The notes under the pieces were generated by a model, which had not been told where the DNA came from, made no database searches, and worked only from the letters and a program-made list of their open reading frames with translations. Source: Sulfurimonas paralvinellae (lineage in GTDB: Bacteria; Campylobacterota; Campylobacteria; Campylobacterales; Sulfurimonadaceae). From it: a DNA stretch of 64,000 nucleotides. Both the position numbers and the translations under genes were made by a program. The stretch's first letter is position 1, and each line of letters opens with the position of its first letter. The stretch covers positions 806,001-870,000 of the forward strand of contig NZ_CP041406.1 in the NCBI RefSeq assembly GCF_014905135.1, read 5' to 3'. Positions 1 to 9,449 of the stretch are shown here, in pieces.

Positions 1-1638
1 ACAAGAAAAGGAACAATCCGTTCCGTAACTGAAAAAGATTTTCAGCCGTTTCAGTACTCGACTGTAGAGATGCATGACAGAACAGGAAAAGGAATGAGAA
101 ACTCTGATGGAACTGATGTTTCCTATTTTGGTACCAACCCTGTTGATATTCCAAACTGTTACGCATGTCACTCAAGAAATGGTAAAGCAGCGCAAATGGC
201 AAGAGATGAAGGCATAGGTTACTCAGATAAAGAGTACGCATACTGGAAAACATATCCGGATGAGTCTGAATATATGGCAAGACTTGCTGAAGCTTCAATC
301 AATATTCTCTCTTTACATGATAAACATCATGGAACAAAGTTTTTAGCTGATTATAAAGACAATGCTTCTGGGAACAGACTTGGTAAAGTGGGTATGGTAA
401 ACTGTGCTGACTGTCATGGTGATAATGTCTCGGGTAACTTACAAGAACCTCGCCCGACGGCAACAGGATATAAAGCTGTTAAAGCGAAGCCTCTGTCTGA
501 AGCGATTCACGGTTTTCACCTTGGAATGGTTCCAATGCCTGATGGTGCAGGACGTTCACAAGCATGTCAATCATGTCACCCGACACACTTCCAAAATCCT
601 AATATGAATGATGATTCAAACCCATACCGTGTTACGGATAGATATGGAGAAGGAAGATTCTCTAAAGGTGATATCAGACTCTCTGGTGGTGGATGTTATG
701 TAAGACGTGACGCTCACTCAAATCCAAATGCGAAACCGCCTTTCTTCTTGAATAACTATGGTAAATGGCAGTACAAAAATGTTTCAACGAAAGATGAGCA
801 TGGTAAACCGACAAAAGAGTTGCGTGGACTTTACTGTACAAACTGTCATACAAAAGTTGCTCAGGAATTCCAAAACTATGACAACATCACGCATGATTCT
901 ACACAAGAGGGCAAAACTTTAAGAAATAAATCACTTAAAGAGATGATCAAAGCTATTGCCGGTGGTGATGCGAAAAAATTTGCTGCGCTTGCTGATCCGA
1001 AAACAACGGGTGACAATGAAGTTATGAAGTACTATACTGAGCATAAATCAGCGACACTAGTAAAAAATGTCGGTAAAGACGGTAAACTTGATCTAAAACC
1101 TTGGAATCATCCAAAAGGTGGAGCCGTTCCTTATGCAGCAGCATCTGGTGGTGATGACTGGTGGTTGGCAGCTTCTGAACCGCATTGTGCAGATTGTCAC
1201 GTAGCACCGTTTGTTGAGCAGGAGACTGGTGGAAAATATTTCCCAATCGATCTTCCAAATAAATATTCTCTGTATAGATACTCTAAAGGACACGGCAGCA
1301 TCGCATGTCAAACATGTCACGAATCTACACATGGTCTTTACTCTACAAGGTATGACGGTAAAGAGCGTTCTGTTGACGTAACAACACACGAACAAGCACT
1401 TCAGTACTCTCCAGATGGAGAATATGCCGGTCCTGTTACTTGTGCCGCATGTCACACAGTAAATAAAAAAGGTGTGCCTTTACAACTTAAAGATACTGAG
1501 TATGCAAATGATTACTGGGCATCGGTTACGTTGGCTCACTTCATGAGAGAGGGCGATCAAAAACTTTCTATCAAAGAGTTGGTTGCTAAATACCCATACA
1601 AAAAATCTTCAAAAATCGTTAAAGACGGTTGGAAGTAA
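1..1638 (+). CDS. multihaem cytochrome c (5' partial)
   Basis: The reading frame is open back to base 1, so the true start lies outside the window; 545 residues are visible. Seven CXXCH haem-binding motifs start at about bases 157, 403, 565, 835, 1186, 1306 and 1441. A further Cys at base 694 sits in CYVRRDAH, which lacks the second Cys and adjacent His and so is not a normal haem site. It is therefore a periplasmic or extracytoplasmic multihaem electron carrier or reductase. The exact family (for example an octahaem type) cannot be settled because the N-terminus is missing. The cytochrome c synthetase gene lies downstream, which fits. A strong hairpin terminator follows at once. Confidence 0.85.
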   Translation, partial: TRKGTIRSVTEKDFQPFQYSTVEMHDRTGKGMRNSDGTDVSYFGTNPVDIPNCYACHSRNGKAAQMARDEGIGYSDKEYAYWKTYPDESEYMARLAEASINILSLHDKHHGTKFLADYKDNASGNRLGKVGMVNCADCHGDNVSGNLQEPRPTATGYKAVKAKPLSEAIHGFHLGMVPMPDGAGRSQACQSCHPTHFQNPNMNDDSNPYRVTDRYGEGRFSKGDIRLSGGGCYVRRDAHSNPNAKPPFFLNNYGKWQYKNVSTKDEHGKPTKELRGLYCTNCHTKVAQEFQNYDNITHDSTQEGKTLRNKSLKEMIKAIAGGDAKKFAALADPKTTGDNEVMKYYTEHKSATLVKNVGKDGKLDLKPWNHPKGGAVPYAAASGGDDWWLAASEPHCADCHVAPFVEQETGGKYFPIDLPNKYSLYRYSKGHGSIACQTCHESTHGLYSTRYDGKERSVDVTTHEQALQYSPDGEYAGPVTCAACHTVNKKGVPLQLKDTEYANDYWASVTLAHFMREGDQKLSIKELVAKYPYKKSSKIVKDGWK

Positions 1639-1646
1639 TCTAACCA

Positions 1647-1686
1647 TTCACTTTTCCCTTGCGGGAGGAGTGAAACTTTATTTTAT
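1647..1686 (+). terminator. intrinsic terminator after the multihaem cytochrome gene
   Basis: The arm TTCACTTTTCCC (1647-1658) pairs with GGGAGGAGTGAA (1663-1674) with two mismatches and a TTGC loop. A T-rich run follows. It begins 8 bases after the stop codon. Confidence 0.75.
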
Positions 1687-1760
1687 TAAAAGTATATAAC
1701 GGTATATTTTTACAAGAATAATCTTCAACTCAAATAATCACAATCAAGGAAAACAATATC

Positions 1761-2441
1761 ATGAAACAGACTTTTGGAACTATTTTTACTTTTTTATTTC
1801 TTTTTGGTGCTTCAGCTCACGCAGAGCTTGTAAAAAGTTACTTCAAAACGGGTGAGTTAAAAGCGGAAACCCATTATGTAGACGGTACGAATACGAAGAT
1901 CAAAGAGGGTATTAAGAACGGCATAGAAAAAACATACTATATGGAAGGTACTTTGGCATATAAAGTGAACTATATCAACGGCAAGCGTGACGGAGAGTTG
2001 GTCTGGTTTGACAAGCAAGGTCGCAAGATCGCGAAAATGTTTTACAAAAATGGAAAGCTTGATGGTGATGAGATAGCTTACTTTCCTCATAACGGTAAAA
2101 TAAAGCATATTGTAAAGTATGTCAATGACATGAAAGAGGGCATGCAAAAAGAGTTCTATGATAATGGGCAGCTTGCCATGGAAGTACCGTATGTTCACAA
2201 CAAAAAAGAGGGTATGCAAAAAGAGTATACATATGACGGTAAGCTTTATTCAGAAGTACTTTATAAAAATAACTATAAAGAGGGGTACCAGACCTGGTAT
2301 GATGCAAAGGGAAATGTAACAAAAAAAGAACTCTTTAAAATGGACAGACCTGTTAATGTGATGAAAGAGATAGAAGCGAAAAAAGAGCAGCCTGGTATTG
2401 AGATAAAAGGTATCGATTTTTCCCCAAATAAACCTAAATAG
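1761..2441 (+). CDS. secreted MORN-repeat (YwqK-like) protein
   Basis: 226 residues. An N-terminal signal peptide (about residues 1-21, hydrophobic core then SAHA) predicts export. The body is a run of repeats of the form Y-x-x-G-x-x-x-G-E/K, such as YYMEGTLAYKVNYINGKRDG and FYDNGQLAMEVPYVHNKKEG, typical of the MORN / 'toxin-antitoxin system YwqK family antitoxin' annotation. That annotation name is not evidence of an antitoxin role here: no toxin is adjacent and the protein is exported. It stands as a single gene between the cytochrome terminator and the cytochrome synthetase. The function is unknown; surface or periplasmic protein interaction is likely. Confidence 0.8.
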   Translation: MKQTFGTIFTFLFLFGASAHAELVKSYFKTGELKAETHYVDGTNTKIKEGIKNGIEKTYYMEGTLAYKVNYINGKRDGELVWFDKQGRKIAKMFYKNGKLDGDEIAYFPHNGKIKHIVKYVNDMKEGMQKEFYDNGQLAMEVPYVHNKKEGMQKEYTYDGKLYSEVLYKNNYKEGYQTWYDAKGNVTKKELFKMDRPVNVMKEIEAKKEQPGIEIKGIDFSPNKPK

Positions 2442-2520
2442 ACGAAAAAATCGTGTTATATACCTTTTATTAGCTAATATTGATTAAAATAATTTTTTTT
2501 ACAAACTAAGGATATAAAGA

Positions 2521-5500
2521 ATGAAACAACTCCTCTCTTTCATAGGCTCTATGAAAACAATGGCAGTTTTGATGTTGATTTTTGCATTTGCGATCGGTTA
2601 TGCAACTATTGTCGAAAATGATTTTGGTACGATGACCGCAAAAGCAGAGATCTATAATGCCAGATGGTTCGAAGTACTTCTCGGACTTTTAGCTATTAAT
2701 CTAATCTATAATATTTTTCACTATAAAATGTACACACTGAAAAAATTTCCTATCTTTCTTTTTCACCTTGCATTTCTTATTATCCTTGTTGGCGCGGCGA
2801 TAACGAGATATGTCGGTTATGAAGGCTCGATGCATATTCGTGAAGGGATGACATCAAATACGATGCTCAGCTCTGATCCTTACGTTGTTATCAATGCACA
2901 GGATATGAAAAACAAAGCCGAGTATGATAAGATATTGTATCTCTCAAAAAGAGGGGACAACAGTTTTGAAAAGTCTCTCTCTTTAGATGGCAAAAAAGTC
3001 GATGTAAAATTGGCTGAGTACATTCCAAATGCAGTAGATGCTCTTGTTGCCGATAAAAACGGTAAAGCGATTGTACAACTTATGATAACCGGAGGTGGTG
3101 CAGGAAAACCTGTAGCACTTGAAGAAGGGAAGTATTATGATGCCGGAAACTTCGTACTTGATTTTAACTCAGGTTTGACATTTGACAAGCCTGTCATTGC
3201 ACTCTTTTTAAAAGATGACAACCTGTTTATGAAACATCCTATGCAGCTTTCGTATCTTAAAATGGCAGATCGTTCTCAAGGCAGCCTCCCTGCAAACGAT
3301 AATGAAGCGCTGCAGAAGCGAATTCTCTATTCAACGGAACTTGGCGGGTTTGTAGTTCGTAACTTCATGCCTCACGCAAGAAAGAAAATCGTAACCAATT
3401 CAAATGCACTTCTTCGAAATTCAGGTGTGGATGCATTGAAATTTATTGTTAATGTTGATGGAAAAAGTAAGGAGATTATGGTTTTTGGACAAAAAGGTCT
3501 TCCCGGCGCTGTCAGCCATACTGTAATAGATGGTATGAATGTCGCTGTTTCATATGGTTCAAAAGAGATCAAACTGCCGTTTAAGATCAAACTTCTTGAT
3601 TTTCAACTCGATCGTTATCCCGGCTCTATGAGTCCGGCATCGTATGCAAGTGAAGTAGAACTCATTGATGAGAAAAATGGAGTCCATATGCCATACAGAA
3701 TTTATATGAATCATATTTTAGATTATAAAAACTACAGATTTTTTCAGGCATCGTATGACAGAGATGAAAAAGGAACTGTACTCTCAGTCAATCATGATCC
3801 GGGAACGCTGCCTACATACATAGGATATGCTTTAATGGCTCTTGGTATGTTCTGGGTACTCTTCTCACGCAAGTATAGATTTGGAAAACTCTCTGCAAAA
3901 GCTAAAAAAGCGGCAGAGTGCAAGATCGTTCCGGCACTCCTTGTTGTAGGTATTCTTTTTGGTATGACACCTGCAAAAGCGGCTGAGATTGATCCGGCTA
4001 TTAAGACAATTTTGGCTTTTGATAAAGATCACGCCGCAAAATTCGGTGAGCTTATCGTACAAGATACCCAAGGAAGAATGAAACCAATAGATACACTTTC
4101 CACTGAGATCTTGGCAAAACTGCACAGAAGTGCAACACTGAAAGTCGGCAATCAAAAACTAACGGCAAATCAAGTTATATTGGGCATGATGATTCGTCCT
4201 GATATCTATAAAGAGGTTAAGCTGATCCGTACTGGTGATCCAAAAATAAACTTGGCTATCGGTGCGAAAAAAGAGGCAAAATATGTCTCTTTTTCACAAT
4301 TTTTCCAAGACTCTGTCAATATGCGCGGCTATAAAATTGCAACACTTGTAGATGAAGCGGCACGTAAAGCGCCAAAAGACAGAAACAAGCTCGATAAAAA
4401 AGCTTTGGAAGTAGATGAGAGAGTCAATGTTGTCTATATGGTCTTTACCGGATCATTGCTAAGAATCTGGCCGAAGCCAAATGATGTCAACAATAAATGG
4501 TATGCAACGATCGATGCACTGGGAAAATTTCCAAAAGAAGAGTCTTTAAAGGTACGTGCACTTGCGCTATCATATTTTACAGATATTGATGCAGCGCTTC
4601 AATTAGGCGACTGGGCTAAATGTGACACTGATCTGAAAAAAATAGCAGAGTATCAGAAGTTTTACGGAGCTGCTGTTTATCCTCCTGCTGGAAAAATCAA
4701 AGCAGAGATCTTTTATAACCACTCCAATGTCTTTGAGATATTGTGGCCGCTTTATTTTGTAGTAGGTTTTGTGCTTTTGGTGCTTAGTTTCATCAAAATC
4801 ATCAAACCAAGATTTAAAATGGATGCAGTTACAAAGATCTCTTTAGGACTTTTGGCACTCTTCTTCATAGCTCATACAGCAGGTCTTGCACTTCGTTGGT
4901 ATATTTCAGGGCATGCTCCGTGGTCGAATGGTTTTGAATCTATGACTTACATTGCGTGGGCAACTGTTCTAGCAGGATTTATCTTCTCAAAACAGTCACC
5001 GATCACTTTGGCATCGACTTCCATTTTGGCAGGGCTCATTCTTTTCGTTGCGCATCTTAGCTGGATGAATCCGCAGATAACAAATCTTGTGCCGGTACTT
5101 AATTCTTACTGGTTGAGTATTCACGTCTCGATGATTACGGCTTCGTATGGTTTCTTGGGACTTGGCGCACTGCTTGGATTTATCACGCTGCTGCTTTACA
5201 TCTTTGGAAACGGTGCAAATCGTGAGCAGATAGCACTCTCTATCAAAGAGCTCAATGCCATCAATGAGATGAGTATGCTCATCGGGCTTGTTATGCTTAC
5301 TGTCGGAAACTTTCTCGGCGGTGTCTGGGCAAATGAGTCATGGGGACGTTACTGGGGATGGGATCCAAAAGAGACATGGGCGCTTGTGACTATTCTTGTC
5401 TATTCAGTAGTTGTTCACTTGCGATTTATCAAGTCTGTCTACAACCAGTTTAACTATGCAGTGATCTCATTGCTTGCGTTCACGTCGGTACTGATGACAT

Positions 5501-5643
5501 ACTTCGGAGTGAACTACTATTTAGCCGGTATGCACTCTTATGCAAAAGGTGATCCTGTGCCGATTCCGGATTTTGTTCCTGTGTCTTATGCAGTTGTTTT
5601 TGTCATCATTATTCTTGCTTTTAGAAACAGAAAGATTGCATAA
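2521..5643 (+). CDS. ccsBA: CcsBA: fused ResB-CcsA cytochrome c synthetase (System II)
   Basis: 1040 residues. The N-terminal half is ResB/CcsB-like: membrane segments near 13-33, 45-62 and 78-98, then a large periplasmic domain to about 430, a further membrane segment near 430-447, and a signal-like hydrophobic stretch near 467-485. The C-terminal half is CcsA-like with many membrane segments from about 740. It contains the haem-handling motif WGRYWGWDPKETW at about 941-953 and conserved His residues near 785, 798, 868 and 1005. The protein moves haem across the membrane and attaches it to CXXCH motifs of exported apocytochromes. This fused form is the usual one in Campylobacterota. The start ATG at 2521 is preceded by an AAGGAT-type ribosome site. 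Confidence 0.95.
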   Translation: MKQLLSFIGSMKTMAVLMLIFAFAIGYATIVENDFGTMTAKAEIYNARWFEVLLGLLAINLIYNIFHYKMYTLKKFPIFLFHLAFLIILVGAAITRYVGYEGSMHIREGMTSNTMLSSDPYVVINAQDMKNKAEYDKILYLSKRGDNSFEKSLSLDGKKVDVKLAEYIPNAVDALVADKNGKAIVQLMITGGGAGKPVALEEGKYYDAGNFVLDFNSGLTFDKPVIALFLKDDNLFMKHPMQLSYLKMADRSQGSLPANDNEALQKRILYSTELGGFVVRNFMPHARKKIVTNSNALLRNSGVDALKFIVNVDGKSKEIMVFGQKGLPGAVSHTVIDGMNVAVSYGSKEIKLPFKIKLLDFQLDRYPGSMSPASYASEVELIDEKNGVHMPYRIYMNHILDYKNYRFFQASYDRDEKGTVLSVNHDPGTLPTYIGYALMALGMFWVLFSRKYRFGKLSAKAKKAAECKIVPALLVVGILFGMTPAKAAEIDPAIKTILAFDKDHAAKFGELIVQDTQGRMKPIDTLSTEILAKLHRSATLKVGNQKLTANQVILGMMIRPDIYKEVKLIRTGDPKINLAIGAKKEAKYVSFSQFFQDSVNMRGYKIATLVDEAARKAPKDRNKLDKKALEVDERVNVVYMVFTGSLLRIWPKPNDVNNKWYATIDALGKFPKEESLKVRALALSYFTDIDAALQLGDWAKCDTDLKKIAEYQKFYGAAVYPPAGKIKAEIFYNHSNVFEILWPLYFVVGFVLLVLSFIKIIKPRFKMDAVTKISLGLLALFFIAHTAGLALRWYISGHAPWSNGFESMTYIAWATVLAGFIFSKQSPITLASTSILAGLILFVAHLSWMNPQITNLVPVLNSYWLSIHVSMITASYGFLGLGALLGFITLLLYIFGNGANREQIALSIKELNAINEMSMLIGLVMLTVGNFLGGVWANESWGRYWGWDPKETWALVTILVYSVVVHLRFIKSVYNQFNYAVISLLAFTSVLMTYFGVNYYLAGMHSYAKGDPVPIPDFVPVSYAVVFVIIILAFRNRKIA

Positions 5644-5652
5644 GGAAAGGGT

Positions 5653-6360
5653 GTGGCATTTTCAGGTTTTTCTAAAAAAACACTCCCTTTTTTAAAAAAG
5701 ATCGCCCAGAATAACAACAAAGAGTGGTTTAGCACACATAAAAAAGAGTATGAAGAGCTCATACTCGAGCCAAGCCGTGATTTTGTCGTTGAGATGGGTG
5801 AACATCTTCAAGCTCTCGAGCCGACTATTCACGCAGAACCAAAGATCAATAAATCACTTTACAGAATCTACAGAGACTCACGTCGTCCCAATGCCATTGC
5901 CATGCCGATAAAAGAACGCATAGGAGTAATCTTTTGGCAGGGAAACGGCAAGCGAATGCAGAGCTCTTCATTTTATCTCCATTTTTCACCCGAGGAACTC
6001 TATGTGGCCGTCGGTGTGCGGTGGTTTGAAAAACCGATGCTCGATGCTTTTCGAGAGGCCATTAAAAACGATGAAAAACGTCAGGAACTTTGGAATATTT
6101 TAACCAAGATAAAGAGCATGGGCAAAGACTACACACATCTTGAAAAAGGTTATAAACGCTATCCAAAAGGTTTCAGTGCCGATATGCCTCACGCAGAGCT
6201 GAGCCTTTATAAAGGTATGGCAACGTACAAAACAGTTGATGCCCACATTATTGAAGACGGCGAATTACTTATAGATACCTTGTATGAAATTTATGAAGAT
6301 ATGCTACCATTACAACAATTTATGTATGACGTGAGTCTGCGTGTTAAACAAGAAGGTTAA
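5653..6360 (+). CDS. DUF2461 (TIGR02453) family protein
   Basis: 235 residues with a GTG start, preceded by AAGGAAAGG. The N-terminal FSGFSKKTLPFLKKIAQNNN and NKEWFSTHKKEYEE, and the central RIYRDSRRPN segment, are characteristic of the widespread DUF2461 family, a soluble protein of unknown function. It starts 9 bases after ccsBA stops and ends 3 bases before hemH starts, so the three probably form one operon. The family is recognised with good confidence, but no biochemical role can be assigned from the sequence. Confidence 0.8.
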   Translation: MAFSGFSKKTLPFLKKIAQNNNKEWFSTHKKEYEELILEPSRDFVVEMGEHLQALEPTIHAEPKINKSLYRIYRDSRRPNAIAMPIKERIGVIFWQGNGKRMQSSSFYLHFSPEELYVAVGVRWFEKPMLDAFREAIKNDEKRQELWNILTKIKSMGKDYTHLEKGYKRYPKGFSADMPHAELSLYKGMATYKTVDAHIIEDGELLIDTLYEIYEDMLPLQQFMYDVSLRVKQEG

Positions 6361-6363
6361 ACA

Positions 6364-7314
6364 GTGGCAAAAGAAGCAGTAATTCTCCTCAATATGGGTG
6401 GACCGAACAATCTCGAAGAGGTTGAAATCTTTTTAAAGAATATGTTCGCAGATAAGAACATACTTACCATGAAAAGTGGACTGCTTCGCAAGTTTGTAGG
6501 GAGTATGATCGTCTTTACAAGGACAGAAAGTTCACAGGAAATCTATAGAGAACTCGGCGGCAAGTCTCCCATAGTAGGGCATACAAAAAAACTGGTTGCT
6601 GCACTGCAGAATCGTTTGGGTGAGAATGTCATCGTTGATTTTGCAATGCGTTATACACCTCCTTTTGCCTGTGAGGTTATAGAACGTTTGAATCAAGAAG
6701 ATGTCGATAAGATTTATCTCATTCCTCTCTATCCGCAATACTCCACAACAACGACAAAATCTTCGTTAGAGGATTTTGAAGAGTGCTATCATGATAAAGG
6801 CGCTAATGCACTGCTTGTCGAGATAAAACATTTCTTTGAAAATGAAAAATACAATCAGGCTGTTGTAGAACGGATAAAAGAGAGTGTTGGCAAAGATGAT
6901 TACAAAGATTTTGACATTATCTTCTCAGCACACGGACTGCCGAAGAAGATAGTAGATGCCGGTGATGTCTATGAAAAACATGTGAATCGCCATGTCGATA
7001 TTTTAAAAGAGATGATGCAGTGTGAGGGGATGGATTTTCATGAAGTTCATCTTGCTTACCAATCCAAAGTAGGGCGTATGGAGTGGTTGACACCATCGCT
7101 TGAAGATAAACTTGCAAGTGTCCGCAATCGTGGTGTTGTCATTTTCCCTGTCGCTTTTACCATTGACAACTCAGAGACCGATTTTGAGCTTGATGTTGAG
7201 TATAGAGAGATAGCCAAAGAGATGGGATTTAAAGAGTACAGAGTGGCAAAATGTCCAAATGACAGCGCTCTTTTTGTTGATGCGCTTGTCGAGATATATG
7301 ACAAGATGAAATAA
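6364..7314 (+). CDS. hemH: ferrochelatase
   Basis: 316 residues, the normal length for bacterial HemH; GTG start. It inserts Fe2+ (or acts in the coproporphyrin/protoporphyrin step) at the end of haem synthesis. The N-terminus VILLNMGGPNNLEEVEIFL is typical. The catalytic His is in FSAHGLPKK near residue 190, and the conserved acidic segment is NSETDFELDVEY near 263-274. Placement behind the cytochrome c synthetase gene links haem supply to haem attachment. Its stop overlaps the next start by one base (TAATG). Confidence 0.95.
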   Translation: MAKEAVILLNMGGPNNLEEVEIFLKNMFADKNILTMKSGLLRKFVGSMIVFTRTESSQEIYRELGGKSPIVGHTKKLVAALQNRLGENVIVDFAMRYTPPFACEVIERLNQEDVDKIYLIPLYPQYSTTTTKSSLEDFEECYHDKGANALLVEIKHFFENEKYNQAVVERIKESVGKDDYKDFDIIFSAHGLPKKIVDAGDVYEKHVNRHVDILKEMMQCEGMDFHEVHLAYQSKVGRMEWLTPSLEDKLASVRNRGVVIFPVAFTIDNSETDFELDVEYREIAKEMGFKEYRVAKCPNDSALFVDALVEIYDKMK

Positions 7315-7946
7315 TGCAGAAAATTGTCATTTTCGATATGGACGGCACACTGATAGATTCAAAAAAAGATATGACAATATCGGTGAATTATGTGCGTGAG
7401 CATAATCATAATCTTCCACCGCTTTCAGAGAAGTTCATTGTTGATGCCATCAATATGCACGAGCGAAATCTTGCCAAACTTTTCTACGGTACCGAACTCT
7501 ATGAAAGAAGAGATAAAAAGCTCTTTGAAAAGCATTATAAAGAGCAGTGTATAGAACATCCTTATCTTTATGACGGTGTGGCTGATATGTTGGTGACTTT
7601 AAAAGAAAACGGTGTCAAAATGTCGGTCGCTACCAATGCACCGACACTTTTTGCACAGACGATGCTGGAACATCTTAGCGTAGATAAACTTTTTGATCTC
7701 ATCATCGGTGCTGACAAGGTGAAGGCATCCAAACCCAATCCTGATATGATTCATGCTATTTTAGAGTACTATCAATATGAATCTGAAACAGACAGAGCAT
7801 GGATGGTCGGTGACAATTCCAAAGATATTGAAAGTGCCAAAAATTCAGGTATTGAAGCCATCTTTGCTGCGTGGGGATTTTCAGCAAACGGGACACATAC
7901 TGTCGTTATCAAAGATCCAAAAGAGATATTAGATATAGTTTTATAA
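7314..7946 (+). CDS. HAD-family hydrolase, phosphoglycolate phosphatase-like
   Basis: 210 residues. HAD motif I is DMDGTLIDS near residues 8-16 (nucleophile and acid Asp). Motif II is VATNAP near 105-110, motif III Lys is in KASKPNPDM, and motif IV is MVGDNSKDI near 165-173. An alpha-helical cap lies between motifs I and II, as in the Gph/PpaX subgroup. It is a phosphomonoesterase; the substrate (phosphoglycolate or pyrophosphate) cannot be told from the sequence. It is translationally linked to hemH through a one-base overlap. Confidence 0.85.
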   Translation: MQKIVIFDMDGTLIDSKKDMTISVNYVREHNHNLPPLSEKFIVDAINMHERNLAKLFYGTELYERRDKKLFEKHYKEQCIEHPYLYDGVADMLVTLKENGVKMSVATNAPTLFAQTMLEHLSVDKLFDLIIGADKVKASKPNPDMIHAILEYYQYESETDRAWMVGDNSKDIESAKNSGIEAIFAAWGFSANGTHTVVIKDPKEILDIVL

Positions 7947-7968
7947 AAAAATATGATAGAATGTTGTC

Positions 7969-9192
7969 ATGTTTGATACAGACTTATTGATTGCTCTTGG
8001 TTTTATGGCTCTTTTATTCCTAAGACATGTGGCAATACTCAAAAAACCAAATAAGATTAATTATGCTCCTTTAGTAATCGCTATAGGGGTACTTGCAAGT
8101 TTGATCCACCTTATTATTCACCCTAATCCATCTGATATTGTTCTACTTATGCGTGAATCGTTGATGCCTTTGGTCGTTGCAATGATTCTATACATTGTGA
8201 TGAATATACTCAATCAGACAAAAGAGTCTTACTCTGCTAAGCTGCATGAAGAGTTCACGCAGGCTCTTTCAAGAGAGGTTAGTGAGTTGAAAAAATTCAT
8301 TCTCGATCTTGAGTCACGTATGACAGAATACTCCCAAGAAGATCGCAAGACACAACTGGAAATTCAAGAGAAGTTTAAAACAGATGTCAAAGCCCTTGAA
8401 GCCATACAGGCAAACCAGATGGAATTTGCAAAGAAATTCGATACCATCGGAGAGTGGCATGAAAGTGTCAATAAATCTTTTGCATACTTCAGTGAAGTGC
8501 AGCTGCCTGAACTTGACAATGTTGTTCACAAGCATATTGATATACTTAGAGTCGCTGAACAGGATCATTACAATAAGCTCACGCAGCTTCTTGAGAAAGT
8601 GGGTGAAAGCAGATATGACATAGCTGAAGAGATAGAGAACTTAAAAAGCAGTCTGGAGTCGATGAAAACACTCTCCGATACTATTGCAAAAACGATAGTT
8701 GATAAAACACTCTCAAAACTCTCAGCTCTCATGCAAGAGTTCGAATCAAAAATGCTCACGTTGAAACTTCACGCAGAAGGTGTTGAAACTTCTTTGTATG
8801 AAGATGAAAGCACATTGACAAACATCCGAACGCAAAGTGAGATGATTATGAAGCAGATCGTTTTGTCTGCACAGGGTATGGAAGAGTTTCAGGAGTACAA
8901 TAATATAGTGACAAAGACACAAAACAGTCTGCGTGAGATAGTACAAGAGATAGAGAATATAAAAACTGACTATATCAAATCCCAAGCGCAACTTGGTGAG
9001 ATTGTCCATGATTTTCAAAGAGAAAGAGCCAAAGAAGCCGAAGGTGAAATGGTTTTTATAAAAAAACTTCAGGATATAGAAGAAAAACTCGAAGCACTTG
9101 GCGAACACTACAAAACATCAACTGCCGATATGACAGAACATGTGCAACTGCTTGCAAAAAAAGCACAGCTTCAAAAAGGTTATGGTGAATGA
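7969..9192 (+). CDS. membrane-anchored long coiled-coil protein, unknown
   Basis: 407 residues. Two or three hydrophobic segments lie at the N-terminus (about 5-20, 32-50 and 66-84), followed by a largely helical, charged coiled-coil tail from about 88 to the end, rich in heptad-like Leu/Glu/Lys. No catalytic motif is visible. The stop TGA (9190-9192) overlaps the ATG (9189-9191) of the remnant of ybgC. In the uninserted chromosome the two genes therefore shared an ATGA junction and were probably translationally coupled. The mobile element now separates them. Confidence 0.7.
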   Translation: MFDTDLLIALGFMALLFLRHVAILKKPNKINYAPLVIAIGVLASLIHLIIHPNPSDIVLLMRESLMPLVVAMILYIVMNILNQTKESYSAKLHEEFTQALSREVSELKKFILDLESRMTEYSQEDRKTQLEIQEKFKTDVKALEAIQANQMEFAKKFDTIGEWHESVNKSFAYFSEVQLPELDNVVHKHIDILRVAEQDHYNKLTQLLEKVGESRYDIAEEIENLKSSLESMKTLSDTIAKTIVDKTLSKLSALMQEFESKMLTLKLHAEGVETSLYEDESTLTNIRTQSEMIMKQIVLSAQGMEEFQEYNNIVTKTQNSLREIVQEIENIKTDYIKSQAQLGEIVHDFQRERAKEAEGEMVFIKKLQDIEEKLEALGEHYKTSTADMTEHVQLLAKKAQLQKGYGE

Positions 9193-9230
9193 AAATACGA
9201 GTCTATTACGAAGACCTCTTTTTTCTCTAA
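9189..9230 (+). pseudogene. ybgC: 5' remnant of the original ybgC start
   Basis: This frame reads MKIRVYYED, exactly the N-terminus of the intact thioesterase at 29984, then leaves homology after GAC (9213-9215) and stops at 9228-9230. It keeps the ancestral ATG. The downstream copy uses a GTG contributed by the element. The remnant marks the left junction of the insertion. Confidence 0.9.
9190..9214 (+). repeat. attL: left 25-bp direct repeat
   Basis: The repeat starts TGAAAATACGAGTC and ends TATTACGAAGA. It is identical to 29985-30009. It covers the ATGA overlap of the upstream gene and codons 2-8 of ybgC. The flanking bases differ on both sides (A then C here, G then T at the right), which sets the limits of identity. 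Confidence 0.9.
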
Positions 9231-9242
9231 AATAACGAAAAA

Positions 9243-9280
9243 AACCCTATTTTAGGGTTGTCTATATTTCTTCTTTTTTT
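9243..9280 (+). terminator. terminator-like hairpin just inside attL
   Basis: AACCCTA (9243-9249) and TAGGGTT (9253-9259) pair around a 3-base loop, followed by a T-rich tract to 9280. It would stop host operon transcription from entering the element. Confidence 0.65.
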
Positions 9281-9293
9281 ATAAATTGCTACT

Positions 9294-9326
9294 TTAAGCG
9301 AAAAAATAGTCACGATTTTGGTCACG
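9294..9326 (+). repeat. copy of the integrase 3'-end sequence near attL
   Basis: Bases 9301-9326 match 29911-29936 (end of the integrase gene) at 23 of 26 positions, including CACGATTTTGG and a second CACG 12 bases later. Weaker likeness extends leftward (TGC..TTTAAG). It is either a relic of a second integrase gene or a pair of arm-type recombinase sites flanking the attachment core on both sides. Confidence 0.6.
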
Positions 9327-9420
9327 CATATATGGTTCAATTTTAGCTTGGATAGTAGTGTAATCTGTCTTATTTTTTTAGCCTAATACTAAACAATGCG
9401 CTAACTTAAGAGTTGTCATA

Positions 9421-9436
9421 GTTATCTGAGTTATCT
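9421..9436 (-). repeat. 16-bp inverted copy of a right-end tandem heptamer
   Basis: The reverse complement reads AGATAACTCAGATAAC, two AGATAAC units 9 bases apart. The same 16 bases occur in the opposite orientation at 28357-28372, just after the RepA-like gene. It is a candidate protein-binding site at both ends of the element. Confidence 0.5.
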
Positions 9437-9449
9437 GTACCTTTTGTTA

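Noticed and set aside
1761-2441. Antitoxin of a toxin-antitoxin pair
   Set aside because: YwqK-family naming only. The protein has a signal peptide and no toxin neighbour.
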